Positions 36,604 through 44,944 of a stretch of DNA of 59,224 nucleotides are shown here, in pieces; positions within the stretch are counted from its first letter, which is position 1, and the number at the start of each line of letters is the position of its first letter. The DNA is from Clostridia bacterium (GTDB taxonomy: Bacteria; Bacillota; Clostridia; Oscillospirales; CAG-272). Below the pieces are notes generated by a model. The model was given only the letters and a program-made list of their open reading frames with translations, was not told the origin of the DNA and made no database searches. Location: assembly GCA_017453255.1 (NCBI GenBank), contig JAFTKN010000003.1, forward strand, positions 1 through 59,224, written 5' to 3'. Made by a program: the position numbers and the translations under genes.

Positions 36604-37432
36604 GGCTTTTCTCCTTTTCATATAATTTAACATTTCTCAAAATAACATCATATCCACGCCAAGCAAAGGGACGCTTTTCAAATTCCTCCTTAGAAAGAGA
36701 GGACAGAGTGTTCATATCTAAACAGGAAATTACACCCTCGTTAAAGAAAGGTATTTTTGAAAATTGTGCATTTTTTGTATATGGACAAGCATTTTGACAA
36801 GCATCACACCCCCAAATACTGCCATTACTTATTATCATCTTTTCTTCCTCTTTAGTAAAGCTACCCTTTTTTTGAGTGATAGCGGATAAGCACTCAATTT
36901 TCTTGTCCTTGATTTGACCAATACATTGTGAAGGACAAGCCTTTTTGCATTTGCCGCAATGCAAACACCCCTTAACCTCAATTTCTGGAGCATAATCAAG
37001 CTCTAATTCCTCTGGCGTAAGGTCGGTTATGCACTCTCCCAAAAAAACAAAGGAGGAGTATTTTTCGGTAATCAAAAGACCATTATCTCCGATAAAGCCT
37101 AACCCACTTATGCAAGCACCGTAAACCTCGTCAATAGGAGAATGGTCAGAAAATACCTTGAATTTTGCGTTTGGATAATGCTTTTTTACATAAGCCTCTA
37201 ATTTTTGAGAAAGCTCACTTACAAAAAAGTGATAATCTCTGACAGAGGCATAAACGGTTAGATTTTTTAACTCAATGCTTGTTCTATATGGAAAAAGCAT
37301 CATAATTACATTTGCATTTTCATCAAAGCCGTTTTTTTCAAGCAAATACCTCTTAACAATCTTAAGTCTGCTAAGAGGTACAAGGGCAAGCATTTCAATC
37401 CCCTCATTTATTAAAAAGTCCTTAATTTTCAT
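36596..37432 (-). CDS. Short QueG-like double-cluster ferredoxin-type reductase
   Basis: Related to epoxyqueuosine reductase QueG, the cobalamin and 4Fe-4S enzyme that finishes queuosine in tRNA. The sequence FSDHSPIDEVYGACISGLGF, with the conserved aspartate region, and GDNGLLITEKY are family-like. Two clusters are visible: CLHCGKCKKACPSQC and CDACQNACPY. The chosen ATG at 37432 lies inside the gtrA end; an upstream frame inside gtrA gives an implausible hydrophobic N-terminus. That leaves 278 residues against about 310-385 for known QueG, lacking the C-terminal HEAT-like part. Substrate therefore uncertain. Confidence 0.8.
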   Translation of the reverse strand: MKIKDFLINEGIEMLALVPLSRLKIVKRYLLEKNGFDENANVIMMLFPYRTSIELKNLTVYASVRDYHFFVSELSQKLEAYVKKHYPNAKFKVFSDHSPIDEVYGACISGLGFIGDNGLLITEKYSSFVFLGECITDLTPEELELDYAPEIEVKGCLHCGKCKKACPSQCIGQIKDKKIECLSAITQKKGSFTKEEEKMIISNGSIWGCDACQNACPYTKNAQFSKIPFFNEGVISCLDMNTLSSLSKEEFEKRPFAWRGYDVILRNVKLYEKEKSHD

Positions 37433-37904
37433 CTGAATATTCTTTTTCCTCGGCATTAATAAGCTCAACAAATCTCTTTTCGTTCTGCTTCTTTTTAAAA
37501 ACAATAAGCTTAGAAAAGATATAGTTAAGAACAATTACAATAACATTTGAAGCAACCTTAATCCACATCTCATATTCAGTAAGTGCAAGCTTATCAACGA
37601 ATAAATACATAATACCTGAGTCTATTGCGCCTGTTGCAACACGTGATAAAACAAATAGGGCAAATTCCTTTAAAAATATATCAGGCTTAAAGCTCTTGCT
37701 TTCAAAAACAAAAAGCTTGTTTGTAAAGTATGCAAAAAGAACACTAACTGCCCAAGCTAAAACATTAGATAAGACAGTAGGCAGATTTAAAGGAGTTGCA
37801 AAAATCCAGTATGCTAAAATATTAACTAAGGTAGTGAGACCACCAATAATTAAATAAAGAATAATCTCCTTGTATTTTTTAAATAACTCAATAATTTTTT
37901 TCAT
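37422..37904 (-). CDS. GtrA-family membrane protein
   Basis: Four transmembrane segments fill 160 residues. The family marks are the first helix LYLIIGGLTTLVNILAYW, the FAYFTNKLFVFESK loop and the last helix ending NYIFSKLIVFKKK. GtrA proteins are thought to flip polyprenyl-linked sugars for cell-surface polymers. A charged C-terminal tail extends past the last helix. It is first in a four-gene overlapping operon with queG-like, addB and addA, where no glycosyltransferase is present. Confidence 0.88.
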   Translation of the reverse strand: MKKIIELFKKYKEIILYLIIGGLTTLVNILAYWIFATPLNLPTVLSNVLAWAVSVLFAYFTNKLFVFESKSFKPDIFLKEFALFVLSRVATGAIDSGIMYLFVDKLALTEYEMWIKVASNVIVIVLNYIFSKLIVFKKKQNEKRFVELINAEEKEYSDEN

Positions 37905-37947
37905 AATTCCTCAATTTTAAAAGAATGTCAAAAATTCGACTAAATCT

Positions 37948-37976
37948 ATTATAATATTATTTGTTATTTTTGTCAA
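37948..37976 (-). promoter_or_regulatory. Consensus promoter of the gtrA-addA operon
   Basis: On the minus strand perfect TTGACA and TATAAT are 17 bp apart. No other promoter was seen before queG-like, addB or addA. Confidence 0.85.
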
Positions 37977-38001
37977 CTCACGCTTGTCCCAAAATTGACA
38001 C

Positions 38002-38030
38002 TTGAAAAATAAAATTTTATATGTTAAAAT
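38002..38030 (+). promoter_or_regulatory. Promoter for the ParE-like gene
   Basis: TTGAAA and TAAAAT are 17 bp apart with an extended TG. The leader is about 75 nt. Confidence 0.65.
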
Positions 38031-38112
38031 AATTATGTATAATTTTTACATCAATTTAACAGAAGACAAATAGCTTGAAAATAAGCTTGTTTTTTATTTT
38101 AGGGAGGATAAT

Positions 38113-40101
38113 ATGGCAACTAAAGAATATACCGATCAAAGTATATCATCCTTAAAGGGCGCGGACCGTGTTAGAAAAAGACCAGCCGTAATTTTTGGCT
38201 CTGAGGGACTTGAGGGCTGTCAACACTCTTTCTTTGAAATTTTATCTAACTCTATTGACGAGGCACGTGAGGGCTATGGTAAGGAAATTACTATAACTGT
38301 ATATAGAGATAGAACTATCGAGGTTGATGATAGAGGACGTGGTGTACCTCTTGATTTTAATAACAAAGAGGGTAAATATAACTGGGAGCTTGTATATTGT
38401 GAGCTTTATGCAGGTGGTAAATACGATAACAATGATAAGGGTGCATATAAGTATTCCTTAGGCTTAAACGGCTTAGGTGCATGTGCAACGCAGTATTCCT
38501 CCGAGTTTATGGATGTTTATTCCTATAAAAATGATATGATGTACGAAATTCACTTTGAAAAGGGCAACCCTGTGTCTAAATTAAAGACGACGGTGCTTGA
38601 GGGCAGAGATAGAAGGACAGGTACATTAACACGCTGGAGACCAGACCTTGAGGTATTTACAGATACAAATATACCTAAGGAATATTATTTAGATGTTTTG
38701 CATAAGCAGGCAGTGGTAAATGCAGGCTTAAGGCTTATTTTAAATTATCAAGGCTCTGACGGAAAATTTGAGAAAGCTGAATTTCTTTACAAAAATGGTA
38801 TTTCTGATTATATTGGTGAAATAACAAATAATACATCTCTTACAGCTCCTGTTAAATGGGATATGAGTGCTAAGGGACGTGACAGAGAAGATAAAAAGGA
38901 TTATGAATTAAAGGCTGAGATTGCGTTTTGTGTGTCAAACACAAATAGCCTTCTTGAATATTATCATAACTCCAGCTTTTTGGAGCATGGTGGCTCACCT
39001 GATAAGGCTGTTAAGCGTGCCTTTACAAGCGAGCTTGATAAGTATTTGAAGGCAAATGGAAAATATACGAGAAATGAAAGTAAAATAACCTTTAATGATA
39101 TTCAGGATTGCTTGGTTTTGGTAATCAATAGCTTTTCAACGCAAACCTCTTACGAAAACCAAACTAAGAAATCAATTACAAACAAGTTTATTGAAGACTC
39201 TCTTTGTGATTTTATAAGAAGCAAATTAGAGATTTACTTCCTTGAAAATAGAAATGAAACTGAGCTTTTTGCAAATCAGGTTTTAATTAACAAAAGGTCA
39301 AGGGAAAAGGCAGAAACTGCAAGACTTGATATCAAGAAAAAGCTTTCGGCATCAACTGATATTGCAAGCAGAGTTGAAAAATTCGTTCCTTGCAAGTCAA
39401 AGGACCCAGACGTTAGAGAGCTTTACATAGTTGAGGGTGACTCAGCGCTTACATCGTGTAAATTGGGTAGAGATGCAGAGTTTCAGGCAATTATTCCAGT
39501 AAGAGGTAAAACCTTAAACTGTCTAAAAAGCTCCTACGATAAGATTTTCAAAAGTGATATCATAGTTGATTTGCTTAAGGTTATCGGCTGTGGAGTTGAG
39601 GTTAAGGGAGTAAAAACAAAGGATAATATGGCAACCTTTGACCTTGATAATTTAAGGTGGAGAAGAATTATCATCTGTACTGATGCTGACGAGGACGGCT
39701 TCCAGATAAGAACCCTTATTTTAACAATGTTCTATCGCTTGCTTCCAACTCTTATTAAGGAAGGAAAAATATTTATAGCAGAATCTCCATTATATGAAAT
39801 TTCAACAAGTAAGGATAAGATTTTCTTTGCATATAACGAAACAGAGAAGGCGGAAATTTTATCTAAATTAGAGGGCGAAAAGGTTACAATTCAGCGTTCA
39901 AAGGGACTTGGTGAAAACGACTCTGATATGATGTGGGAAACTACTATGAATCCAGAGAGCAGAAGACTTATTCAGGTTACTCCTGCTGACGAGGAGGAAA
40001 CAAGAATAATGTTTGAAACCCTTCTTGGTGACGACATTGTCGCAAGAAAGGAATTTATTGCTGAAAACGGACCAAAATATATGGATCTTGCTGACATATG
40101 A
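38113..40101 (+). CDS. Type IIA topoisomerase subunit B (ParE/GyrB-like)
   Basis: ATPase subunit of a gyrase/topo IV-type enzyme. GHKL motifs are EILSNSIDEA near residue 42, DDRGRGVPL near 76 and the lid GLNGLGACATQ near 116. The QTK loop appears as YENQTKKS. The TOPRIM domain has VEGDSALTSCKLGRDAEFQ with the catalytic glutamate, and DADEDGFQIR with the metal aspartates. Length is 662 residues. It is a divergent paralogue class common in Clostridia. Its partner ParC/GyrA-type subunit is normally adjacent but is absent here; tadA follows with a 4-bp overlap. Confidence 0.88.
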   Translation: MATKEYTDQSISSLKGADRVRKRPAVIFGSEGLEGCQHSFFEILSNSIDEAREGYGKEITITVYRDRTIEVDDRGRGVPLDFNNKEGKYNWELVYCELYAGGKYDNNDKGAYKYSLGLNGLGACATQYSSEFMDVYSYKNDMMYEIHFEKGNPVSKLKTTVLEGRDRRTGTLTRWRPDLEVFTDTNIPKEYYLDVLHKQAVVNAGLRLILNYQGSDGKFEKAEFLYKNGISDYIGEITNNTSLTAPVKWDMSAKGRDREDKKDYELKAEIAFCVSNTNSLLEYYHNSSFLEHGGSPDKAVKRAFTSELDKYLKANGKYTRNESKITFNDIQDCLVLVINSFSTQTSYENQTKKSITNKFIEDSLCDFIRSKLEIYFLENRNETELFANQVLINKRSREKAETARLDIKKKLSASTDIASRVEKFVPCKSKDPDVRELYIVEGDSALTSCKLGRDAEFQAIIPVRGKTLNCLKSSYDKIFKSDIIVDLLKVIGCGVEVKGVKTKDNMATFDLDNLRWRRIIICTDADEDGFQIRTLILTMFYRLLPTLIKEGKIFIAESPLYEISTSKDKIFFAYNETEKAEILSKLEGEKVTIQRSKGLGENDSDMMWETTMNPESRRLIQVTPADEEETRIMFETLLGDDIVARKEFIAENGPKYMDLADI

Positions 40102-40544
40102 TAGATAAGGATAAGGATTATATGCGCCTTGCAATAAACGAGGCGAAAAAAGCATTTAAAAGGGACGAAGTGCCTGTTGGTGCTATAATTGTAAAAAATG
40201 ACGAGGTTATTTCAAAGGCATATAATACTCGTGAATATGGTAAAAACGCACTTTATCACGCAGAAATAAAGGCAATAGACAAGGCTTGTAAAAAATTAGG
40301 TGGCTGGCGACTTGTGGGATGCACAATGTATGTCACCTTAGAGCCATGCCCTATGTGTGCAGGTGCAATAGTAAACTCAAGAGTTGAAAGAGTGGTATAT
40401 GGCGCACCTGATTACAAGGCAGGTGCATTTGGAACAATGCTTAATTTAACTGACTATCCACTCTATAAGCCACAAATTGAGGGTGGAGTATTAAGCGATG
40501 AATGTGCCAACCTTCTAACCTCGTTTTTCAAACAAAAAAGATAA
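40098..40544 (+). CDS. tadA: tRNA-specific adenosine deaminase
   Basis: Converts A34 to inosine in tRNA-Arg(ACG). The zinc site is YHAEIKAI (His and the proton-shuttling Glu) near residue 54 and EPCPMCAGA (two Cys) near residue 84. The ARG-like GGWRLVGCTMYVTLEPC block is canonical. Length is 148 residues. It overlaps the ParE-like gene by 4 bp (ATGA) and is therefore likely to depend on its translation. Confidence 0.94.
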   Translation: MIDKDKDYMRLAINEAKKAFKRDEVPVGAIIVKNDEVISKAYNTREYGKNALYHAEIKAIDKACKKLGGWRLVGCTMYVTLEPCPMCAGAIVNSRVERVVYGAPDYKAGAFGTMLNLTDYPLYKPQIEGGVLSDECANLLTSFFKQKR

Positions 40545-40574
40545 AAAAGACGACCACGTGGTCGTCTTTTCTTT
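40543..40574 (+). terminator. Palindromic terminator after tadA
   Basis: The perfect palindrome GACGACCACGTGGTCGTC is flanked by A6 and T4. The same 18-mer recurs at 51435-51452 and, with two changes, at 40703-40720. Confidence 0.82.
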
Positions 40575-40606
40575 ATAGTATTTATTTTTTTAAGCTTTTA
40601 ACAAAT
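40575..40606 (-). pseudogene. Possible duplicated 3' end of an aminotransferase gene
   Basis: On the minus strand this reads AFVKSLKK followed by a stop. It then runs through an AT-rich spacer into the terminator at 40543-40574. The real aminotransferase gene 165 bp away ends LFVKSLKNR and stop, with a similar spacer and a near-identical terminator. It looks like a leftover tail of a duplicated copy. Confidence 0.4.
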
Positions 40607-40610
40607 GCTA

Positions 40611-40697
40611 TCAGCCTTCCCCAGTTGGGGAAGGGGGACCACAAGAAGTGCGACAAAAAATGAGAAAAATTCAAAGCTTGTGGTGGATGAGGTGTAA
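40611..40697. repeat. Structured interspersed repeat element
   Basis: The block has a stem CCTTCCCC/GGGGAAGG (40615-40634), then CCACAAG pairing with CTTGTGG (40639-40683), and ends ggatgaggtg. It resembles a small palindromic repeat common in Clostridia, with a GGTGGATGAGGTG end (from memory). It carries an extra loop of about 30 bases. It sits between two near-identical terminators. Confidence 0.6.
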
Positions 40698-40727
40698 AAA
40701 AAGACGACTATGTGGTCGTCTTTTTCT
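40695..40727 (-). terminator. Terminator after the aminotransferase
   Basis: GACGACTATGTGGTCGTC is the 40549-40566 palindrome with two C-to-T changes, flanked by A7 and T5. Confidence 0.75.
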
Positions 40728-40739
40728 ATATTTATATAT

Positions 40740-41915
40740 TTATCTATTTTTTAAGCTTTTTACAAACAATTCTATTCTCTCAAGTGCTTGTGCTAAATGC
40801 TTCATTGAGTAAGCGTAGGAAATTCTTGCAAAGCCCTCACCACTATCACCAAAGGCAGTGCCTGGAACAATAGCGCACTTATGCTCATAGAGTAGTCTTT
40901 CTGCAAATTCGTCGCTCGAAAGACCAAATGGAGCAATATTTGGATAAATGTAAAATGCCCCCTCAGGCTCAAAGCATTCAATTCCTATTTTTCTAAGACC
41001 ATTTAAAACGAATGTACGTCTGCGATTATATTCGTTTCGCATCATCTCCACATCCTCGTCACCATTACGCATTGCCTCAATTGCCGCAAATTGTGAGGCG
41101 GTCGGAGCACACATAATAGCATACTGATGTATCTTTAGCATCTCCTTAATAAGTGGTTCAGGACCACAAAGGTAGCCAAGACGCCAGCCAGTCATAGCAT
41201 ATGCCTTAGAAAAGCCACTTGCAATAATTGTTCTTTCACGCATGCCCTCAATATTAGCAATAGAAACATGCTTTCTTCCGTATGTAAGCTCGGCATAAAT
41301 TTCGTCAGATAAAACAGCAATATTTGTATCCTTTAAAACCTCGCTAATTTCCTTAAGCTCATCTTCGGTTAAAATAGCACCGGTTGGGTTATTAGGAAAG
41401 GGAAGAATTAAAAGCTTTGTCTTATCTGTGATAGCTGACCTTAATTCATCGGCAGTTAGCTTAAAGCTATTTTCAAGCTTTGTGTCAATTTTTACCACCT
41501 TAGCACCAATCATTTCTGCAATGGGACCATAGCAAACAAAGGATGGAACTGGTAAAATAACCTCGTCACCAGGCTCTAAAATTGCACGCATACAAACGTC
41601 AATAGCCTCGCTACCACCAACAGTAACAATTATTTCATTTTTGCCACAGTATTCAAGATTGAATCTGCGCTTCATATATTTAGATATTTCTTCACGTAGC
41701 TCGCTTGTACCAGCATTAGAGGTGTAATAGGTTTTACCCTTTTCAAGGCTTTCAATAGCTGCCTCCCTTATGTGCCAAGGAGTTACAAAATCTGGCTGTC
41801 CAACTGTAAGTGAAATTACATCGTCCATTTCTGAAAGCATATCGAAAAATCTACGTATACCAGACGGTTTAATGTCACAAACTGTTTTTGACAGCATTTT
41901 GCCGTAGTCAATCAT
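40740..41915 (-). CDS. Class I/II PLP-dependent aminotransferase
   Basis: Fold-type I aminotransferase, close to the aspartate/aromatic/PatA group. Motifs present: SLTVGQPDF near residue 36, the PNNPTGA segment near 174, SDEIYAEL with the cofactor aspartate, the PLP lysine in SGFSKAYAMTGWRLG, and a substrate-arginine-type ARISYA near the end. Length is 391 residues. It overlaps the upstream Lrp-type regulator by 4 bp, which suggests amino-acid-responsive control. Substrate cannot be assigned. Two terminators and a repeat lie downstream. Confidence 0.88.
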   Translation of the reverse strand: MIDYGKMLSKTVCDIKPSGIRRFFDMLSEMDDVISLTVGQPDFVTPWHIREAAIESLEKGKTYYTSNAGTSELREEISKYMKRRFNLEYCGKNEIIVTVGGSEAIDVCMRAILEPGDEVILPVPSFVCYGPIAEMIGAKVVKIDTKLENSFKLTADELRSAITDKTKLLILPFPNNPTGAILTEDELKEISEVLKDTNIAVLSDEIYAELTYGRKHVSIANIEGMRERTIIASGFSKAYAMTGWRLGYLCGPEPLIKEMLKIHQYAIMCAPTASQFAAIEAMRNGDEDVEMMRNEYNRRRTFVLNGLRKIGIECFEPEGAFYIYPNIAPFGLSSDEFAERLLYEHKCAIVPGTAFGDSGEGFARISYAYSMKHLAQALERIELFVKSLKNR

Positions 41916-42394
41916 ATAAGTAGGTTTCCTCTTTCATCTATTTCGCAAGAGCCGTAAATTACGCCCTTGTCCTTGTATTTTCTAAGCACAAAGTGTGTCG
42001 CAGTTGAAGTGATTGATTCAATAGGAGCAAGCTTTTGTGCAACAAAATAGGCAACCTCTCGCATGGTTTTGCCTTCAATAATTAGAGCAAAGTCAAAGCC
42101 ACCTGAGGACATAAGATAAAGTGATTTAACCTCAGGATGATTATAGATTTTTTCAGCAATATGGTCAAAGCCACGATCTCTTTGAGGCATAACCTTAACC
42201 TCAATGATTGCACTAACATATTCACGGTCGGTTTTATCCCAGTCAATAAGAGTTTTATAGCCTAAAATAACTCCGTCCTTCTCATATTTGTTAATAGCTT
42301 TTTTAATATCGCCAACCTCTTTGGATAGCATAACAGAAATCTGCTCAGCTGTAAGGGTAGCATCCTCCTCTAAAAGCTGTAAAATTTTATCCAT
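41912..42394 (-). CDS. Lrp/AsnC-family transcriptional regulator
   Basis: Residues 1-55 form a winged helix-turn-helix (LLEEDATLTAEQISVMLSKE), and residues 65-140 form the RAM ligand-binding domain (VSAIIEVKVMP, LMSSGGFDFALIIEG). Length is 160 residues. It is coupled to the aminotransferase by a 4-bp overlap, so it probably senses that enzyme's amino-acid substrate or product and may autoregulate. A clear GGAGG lies before the ATG. Confidence 0.9.
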   Translation of the reverse strand: MDKILQLLEEDATLTAEQISVMLSKEVGDIKKAINKYEKDGVILGYKTLIDWDKTDREYVSAIIEVKVMPQRDRGFDHIAEKIYNHPEVKSLYLMSSGGFDFALIIEGKTMREVAYFVAQKLAPIESITSTATHFVLRKYKDKGVIYGSCEIDERGNLLI

Positions 42395-42438
42395 AATAAG
42401 CCTCCGATTAATTTACTTTAGCATTTTAGTATAGTAAA

Positions 42439-42467
42439 ATAATAGCACAAAAAAAGATGCTTGTCAA
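42439..42467 (-). promoter_or_regulatory. Promoter of the lrp-aminotransferase operon
   Basis: On the minus strand TTGACA and TATTAT are 17 bp apart, divergent from the promoter at 42494. Confidence 0.7.
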
Positions 42468-42493
42468 TATTATAATAAAATGTGCGAAAAATA

Positions 42494-42522
42494 TTGAAAA
42501 TCCTTATCTTATATGATACAAT
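42494..42522 (+). promoter_or_regulatory. Promoter for the TIM-barrel isomerase gene
   Basis: TTGAAA and TACAAT are 17 bp apart with TG one base before the -10. Confidence 0.68.
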
Positions 42523-42552
42523 TAATATACCAAATATCAAGGAGTAATAGTA

Positions 42553-43410
42553 ATGAAAATATCCACAGAAATATATTCTACAGCAAGACATGTAGGTGAG
42601 GAAAAGGCAATTGAGCTGATAGCTAAGGCAGGCTTTGACCATTGGGATTTTTCCATGTTTGAAATGGGAAGAATAGATTGGCGTACTTATACATTAATCG
42701 AAAGCAATCACCCACTTACAAAGCCAAATTATCTTGACTTTGCAAGAAAGCTTAAAAAAATAGGTCTTGATAACGGAATTACCTGTAATCAGTCCCATGC
42801 ACCATTTCCAGTAAGAGTGCCTGAAATTATGAAATTGCAAAAAAGAGCAATAGAGTGCACAGCTGAGGCAGGGGGAAAAATTTGCATTATTCACCCAGAT
42901 AATAATAGCACAGCGGAGCAAAACGCAGAAATGTATTTAGAGCTTTTGCCATTTGCTAAGGAGCATGGTGTTAAAATTGCTACAGAAAATATGTGGAACT
43001 GGGAAAATGGAGCTACACAAAGCTGCTTTGCAGCCTGCTCCACAGCAGAAAGCTTTAAAAATCATATAGATATAGTAAATGACCCATATTTAGTTGCGTG
43101 CCTCGATTTAGGACACGCTGAAATGAAGGGCTCAGGTGATGGTGCACCATATATGATTAGAGAGCTTGGTGATAGACTTAAGGCACTTCATATTCACGAT
43201 AATGACAGGCTTCACGATAGCCACCAATTACCATTTTCGATGAATATCGACTTTGTCGAAATAGCAAAGGCGTTAAAGGATATAGGCTATCAGGGTGAGC
43301 TTACCTTGGAGGCTGATCAGTATTTGACAGCCTATACAAAGGAAACAGTTTTAGAAGGACTAAAAAAGATGGCTGAAAGTGCAAGAAGAATAGAAGAGCT
43401 GATGAAATAG
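42553..43410 (+). CDS. Sugar phosphate isomerase/epimerase (xylose-isomerase-like TIM barrel)
   Basis: Belongs to the AP-endonuclease-2/xylose-isomerase-like barrel family that includes tagatose-3-epimerases and inosose isomerases. Metal-ligand strands are recognisable: IATENMWNW (Glu), CLDLGHAEM (Asp/His), LHIHDND (His) and LTLEADQY (Glu). Length is 285 residues, with no signal peptide. AAGGAG lies upstream. It is monocistronic, with no sugar genes beside it, so the substrate is not predictable. Confidence 0.85.
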   Translation: MKISTEIYSTARHVGEEKAIELIAKAGFDHWDFSMFEMGRIDWRTYTLIESNHPLTKPNYLDFARKLKKIGLDNGITCNQSHAPFPVRVPEIMKLQKRAIECTAEAGGKICIIHPDNNSTAEQNAEMYLELLPFAKEHGVKIATENMWNWENGATQSCFAACSTAESFKNHIDIVNDPYLVACLDLGHAEMKGSGDGAPYMIRELGDRLKALHIHDNDRLHDSHQLPFSMNIDFVEIAKALKDIGYQGELTLEADQYLTAYTKETVLEGLKKMAESARRIEELMK

Positions 43411-43491
43411 AAAAAATTAACAAAAAATAGTATTTTATGGTAGCAGTATTCTACATATTATAAAAAATTTTTGATTAATATAAAATTTTTC

Positions 43492-43520
43492 TTTACAAGT
43501 TGAGTATTTTTTGATATACT
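43492..43520 (+). promoter_or_regulatory. Promoter for the CofE-like gene
   Basis: TTTACA and TATACT are 17 bp apart, with an extended TG. The leader is about 70 nt. Confidence 0.7.
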
Positions 43521-43597
43521 TATTGTGTTAAAAAAGTTTTTGCCTGTAAATTGGTATATTTTTCGTTTACAGACAGCAAAAAGGAGTGTATAAAATT

Positions 43598-44791
43598 ATG
43601 AGTCGTATGGTCGGTACAGTATCAAGAGGCTTAAGAGCGCCAATTATCCGTGAGGGTGATAATCTTGTTGAAATAGTTACCAATTCAGTTCTTGAAGCAA
43701 GTGAGGATGACGGATTTAAGGTTCGTAATCGTGACGTTGTTGCTATGACTGAGGCAATCGTTGCAAGAGCACAAGGAAACTATGCAACTGTTGATCAAAT
43801 AGCTGAGGATGTAAGAGCAAAGTTTGGTGGAGAAACAGTTGGTGTTATTTTCCCAATTCTTAGCCGTAACCGTTTTGCAATCTGCTTGCGTGGTATAGCA
43901 AAGGGATGCAAAAAGGTTGTTTTAATGCTCTCATACCCATCTGATGAGGTTGGTAACCATCTAATAAGCCTTGATACAATGGATGAAAAGGGTGTTGACC
44001 CATATAAGGATGTATTAGATCTTAAAACATATAGAGAGCTTTTTGGATATGAAAAGCACACATTTACAGGTGTTGATTACGTTGAGTATTATGAAGGCTT
44101 AATTAAGGAGTGTGGAGCAGAGGCAGAGATTATTTTTGCTAACAATCCAAGAGCAATCCTTAATTATACAAAGAATGTTCTCAACTGTGATATTCACTCT
44201 CGCTTCCGTACAAAGCGTATTCTTAAAAACGCTGGTGTTGAAGCTATTTATGGTCTTGATGAGATTTTGAATACATCAGTTAATGGTAGTGGCTATAACG
44301 AAAATTATGGCTTGCTCGGCTCAAATAAGGCAACTGAGGATAAGGTTAAGCTTTTCCCACGTGATTGCCAAAAGCTTGTTGAGGATATTCAAGCAAGCAT
44401 TTATGAAAAGACAGGCAAGCTTATCGAGGTTATGGTTTATGGCGACGGTGCATTCAAGGATCCAGTTGGTAAAATTTGGGAGCTTGCTGACCCAATCGTT
44501 TCTCCAGCATATACAAAGGGACTTGAGGGTACACCTAATGAGCTTAAGCTAAAGTATCTTGCAGATAATGATTTTGCTAACCTTTCTGGTGATGCTCTAA
44601 AGGAAGCTATTAAGACTAAGATTCAAGAAAAGGATGATAACTTAGTTGGTAAAATGGCATCTGAGGGTACAACACCAAGACGCTTAACTGACCTAATCGG
44701 CTCACTTTGTGACCTCACATCAGGCTCAGGCGATAAGGGTACACCTATCGTATATATTCAAGGTTATTTTGATAATTACACAACAGAATAA
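43598..44791 (+). CDS. Coenzyme F420-0:L-glutamate ligase-like protein (CofE family)
   Basis: Resembles the CofE/F420_ligase family. The N-terminus RAPIIREGDNLVEIVTNSV, the RNRDVVAMTEAIVARAQGNY block and the late MVYGDGAFKDPVG segment are family-like. The barrel is extended to about 397 residues, against about 250 for archaeal CofE. Clostridia generally lack F420, so the real product is unknown; an acid-amino-acid ligase is plausible. A GTG at 43586 overlaps the AAGGAG site, so the ATG at 43598 is preferred. It is monocistronic. Confidence 0.8.
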   Translation: MSRMVGTVSRGLRAPIIREGDNLVEIVTNSVLEASEDDGFKVRNRDVVAMTEAIVARAQGNYATVDQIAEDVRAKFGGETVGVIFPILSRNRFAICLRGIAKGCKKVVLMLSYPSDEVGNHLISLDTMDEKGVDPYKDVLDLKTYRELFGYEKHTFTGVDYVEYYEGLIKECGAEAEIIFANNPRAILNYTKNVLNCDIHSRFRTKRILKNAGVEAIYGLDEILNTSVNGSGYNENYGLLGSNKATEDKVKLFPRDCQKLVEDIQASIYEKTGKLIEVMVYGDGAFKDPVGKIWELADPIVSPAYTKGLEGTPNELKLKYLADNDFANLSGDALKEAIKTKIQEKDDNLVGKMASEGTTPRRLTDLIGSLCDLTSGSGDKGTPIVYIQGYFDNYTTE

Positions 44792-44824
44792 ATTATAAAG
44801 GGAATGTTGCAATAAGCACAGAAC

Positions 44825-44934
44825 AAAAACAGACACTCCCAAACTAAAAACGAAGCAAAATTGTATTTTTAGTAAAAATAATGTCGAGATGTTGCATTTT
44901 TTGCAACATCTCCTCTTTTTTTATGTCTGTTTTT
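44825..44934 (+). other. Candidate structured RNA with a three-way junction
   Basis: A perfect 11-bp outer stem pairs AAAAACAGACA (44825-44835) with TGTCTGTTTTT (44924-44934). It encloses an 8-bp stem ACTAAAAA/TTTTTAGT (44843-44873) and an 11-bp stem GAGATGTTGCA/TGCAACATCTC (44886-44912). The whole folds as a three-way junction ending in a T run. No open frame is present. It may be a 3'-UTR element, a small RNA or two overlapping terminators. No own promoter was seen. Confidence 0.4.
44886..44920 (+). terminator. Terminator downstream of the CofE-like gene
   Basis: Stem GAGATGTTGCA/TGCAACATCTC with a short T loop is followed by CCTC and a T7 tract. A second copy of the left arm (ATGTTGCAA, 44803-44811) could compete for pairing. 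Confidence 0.75.
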
Positions 44935-44944
44935 TAGTCGCGAC

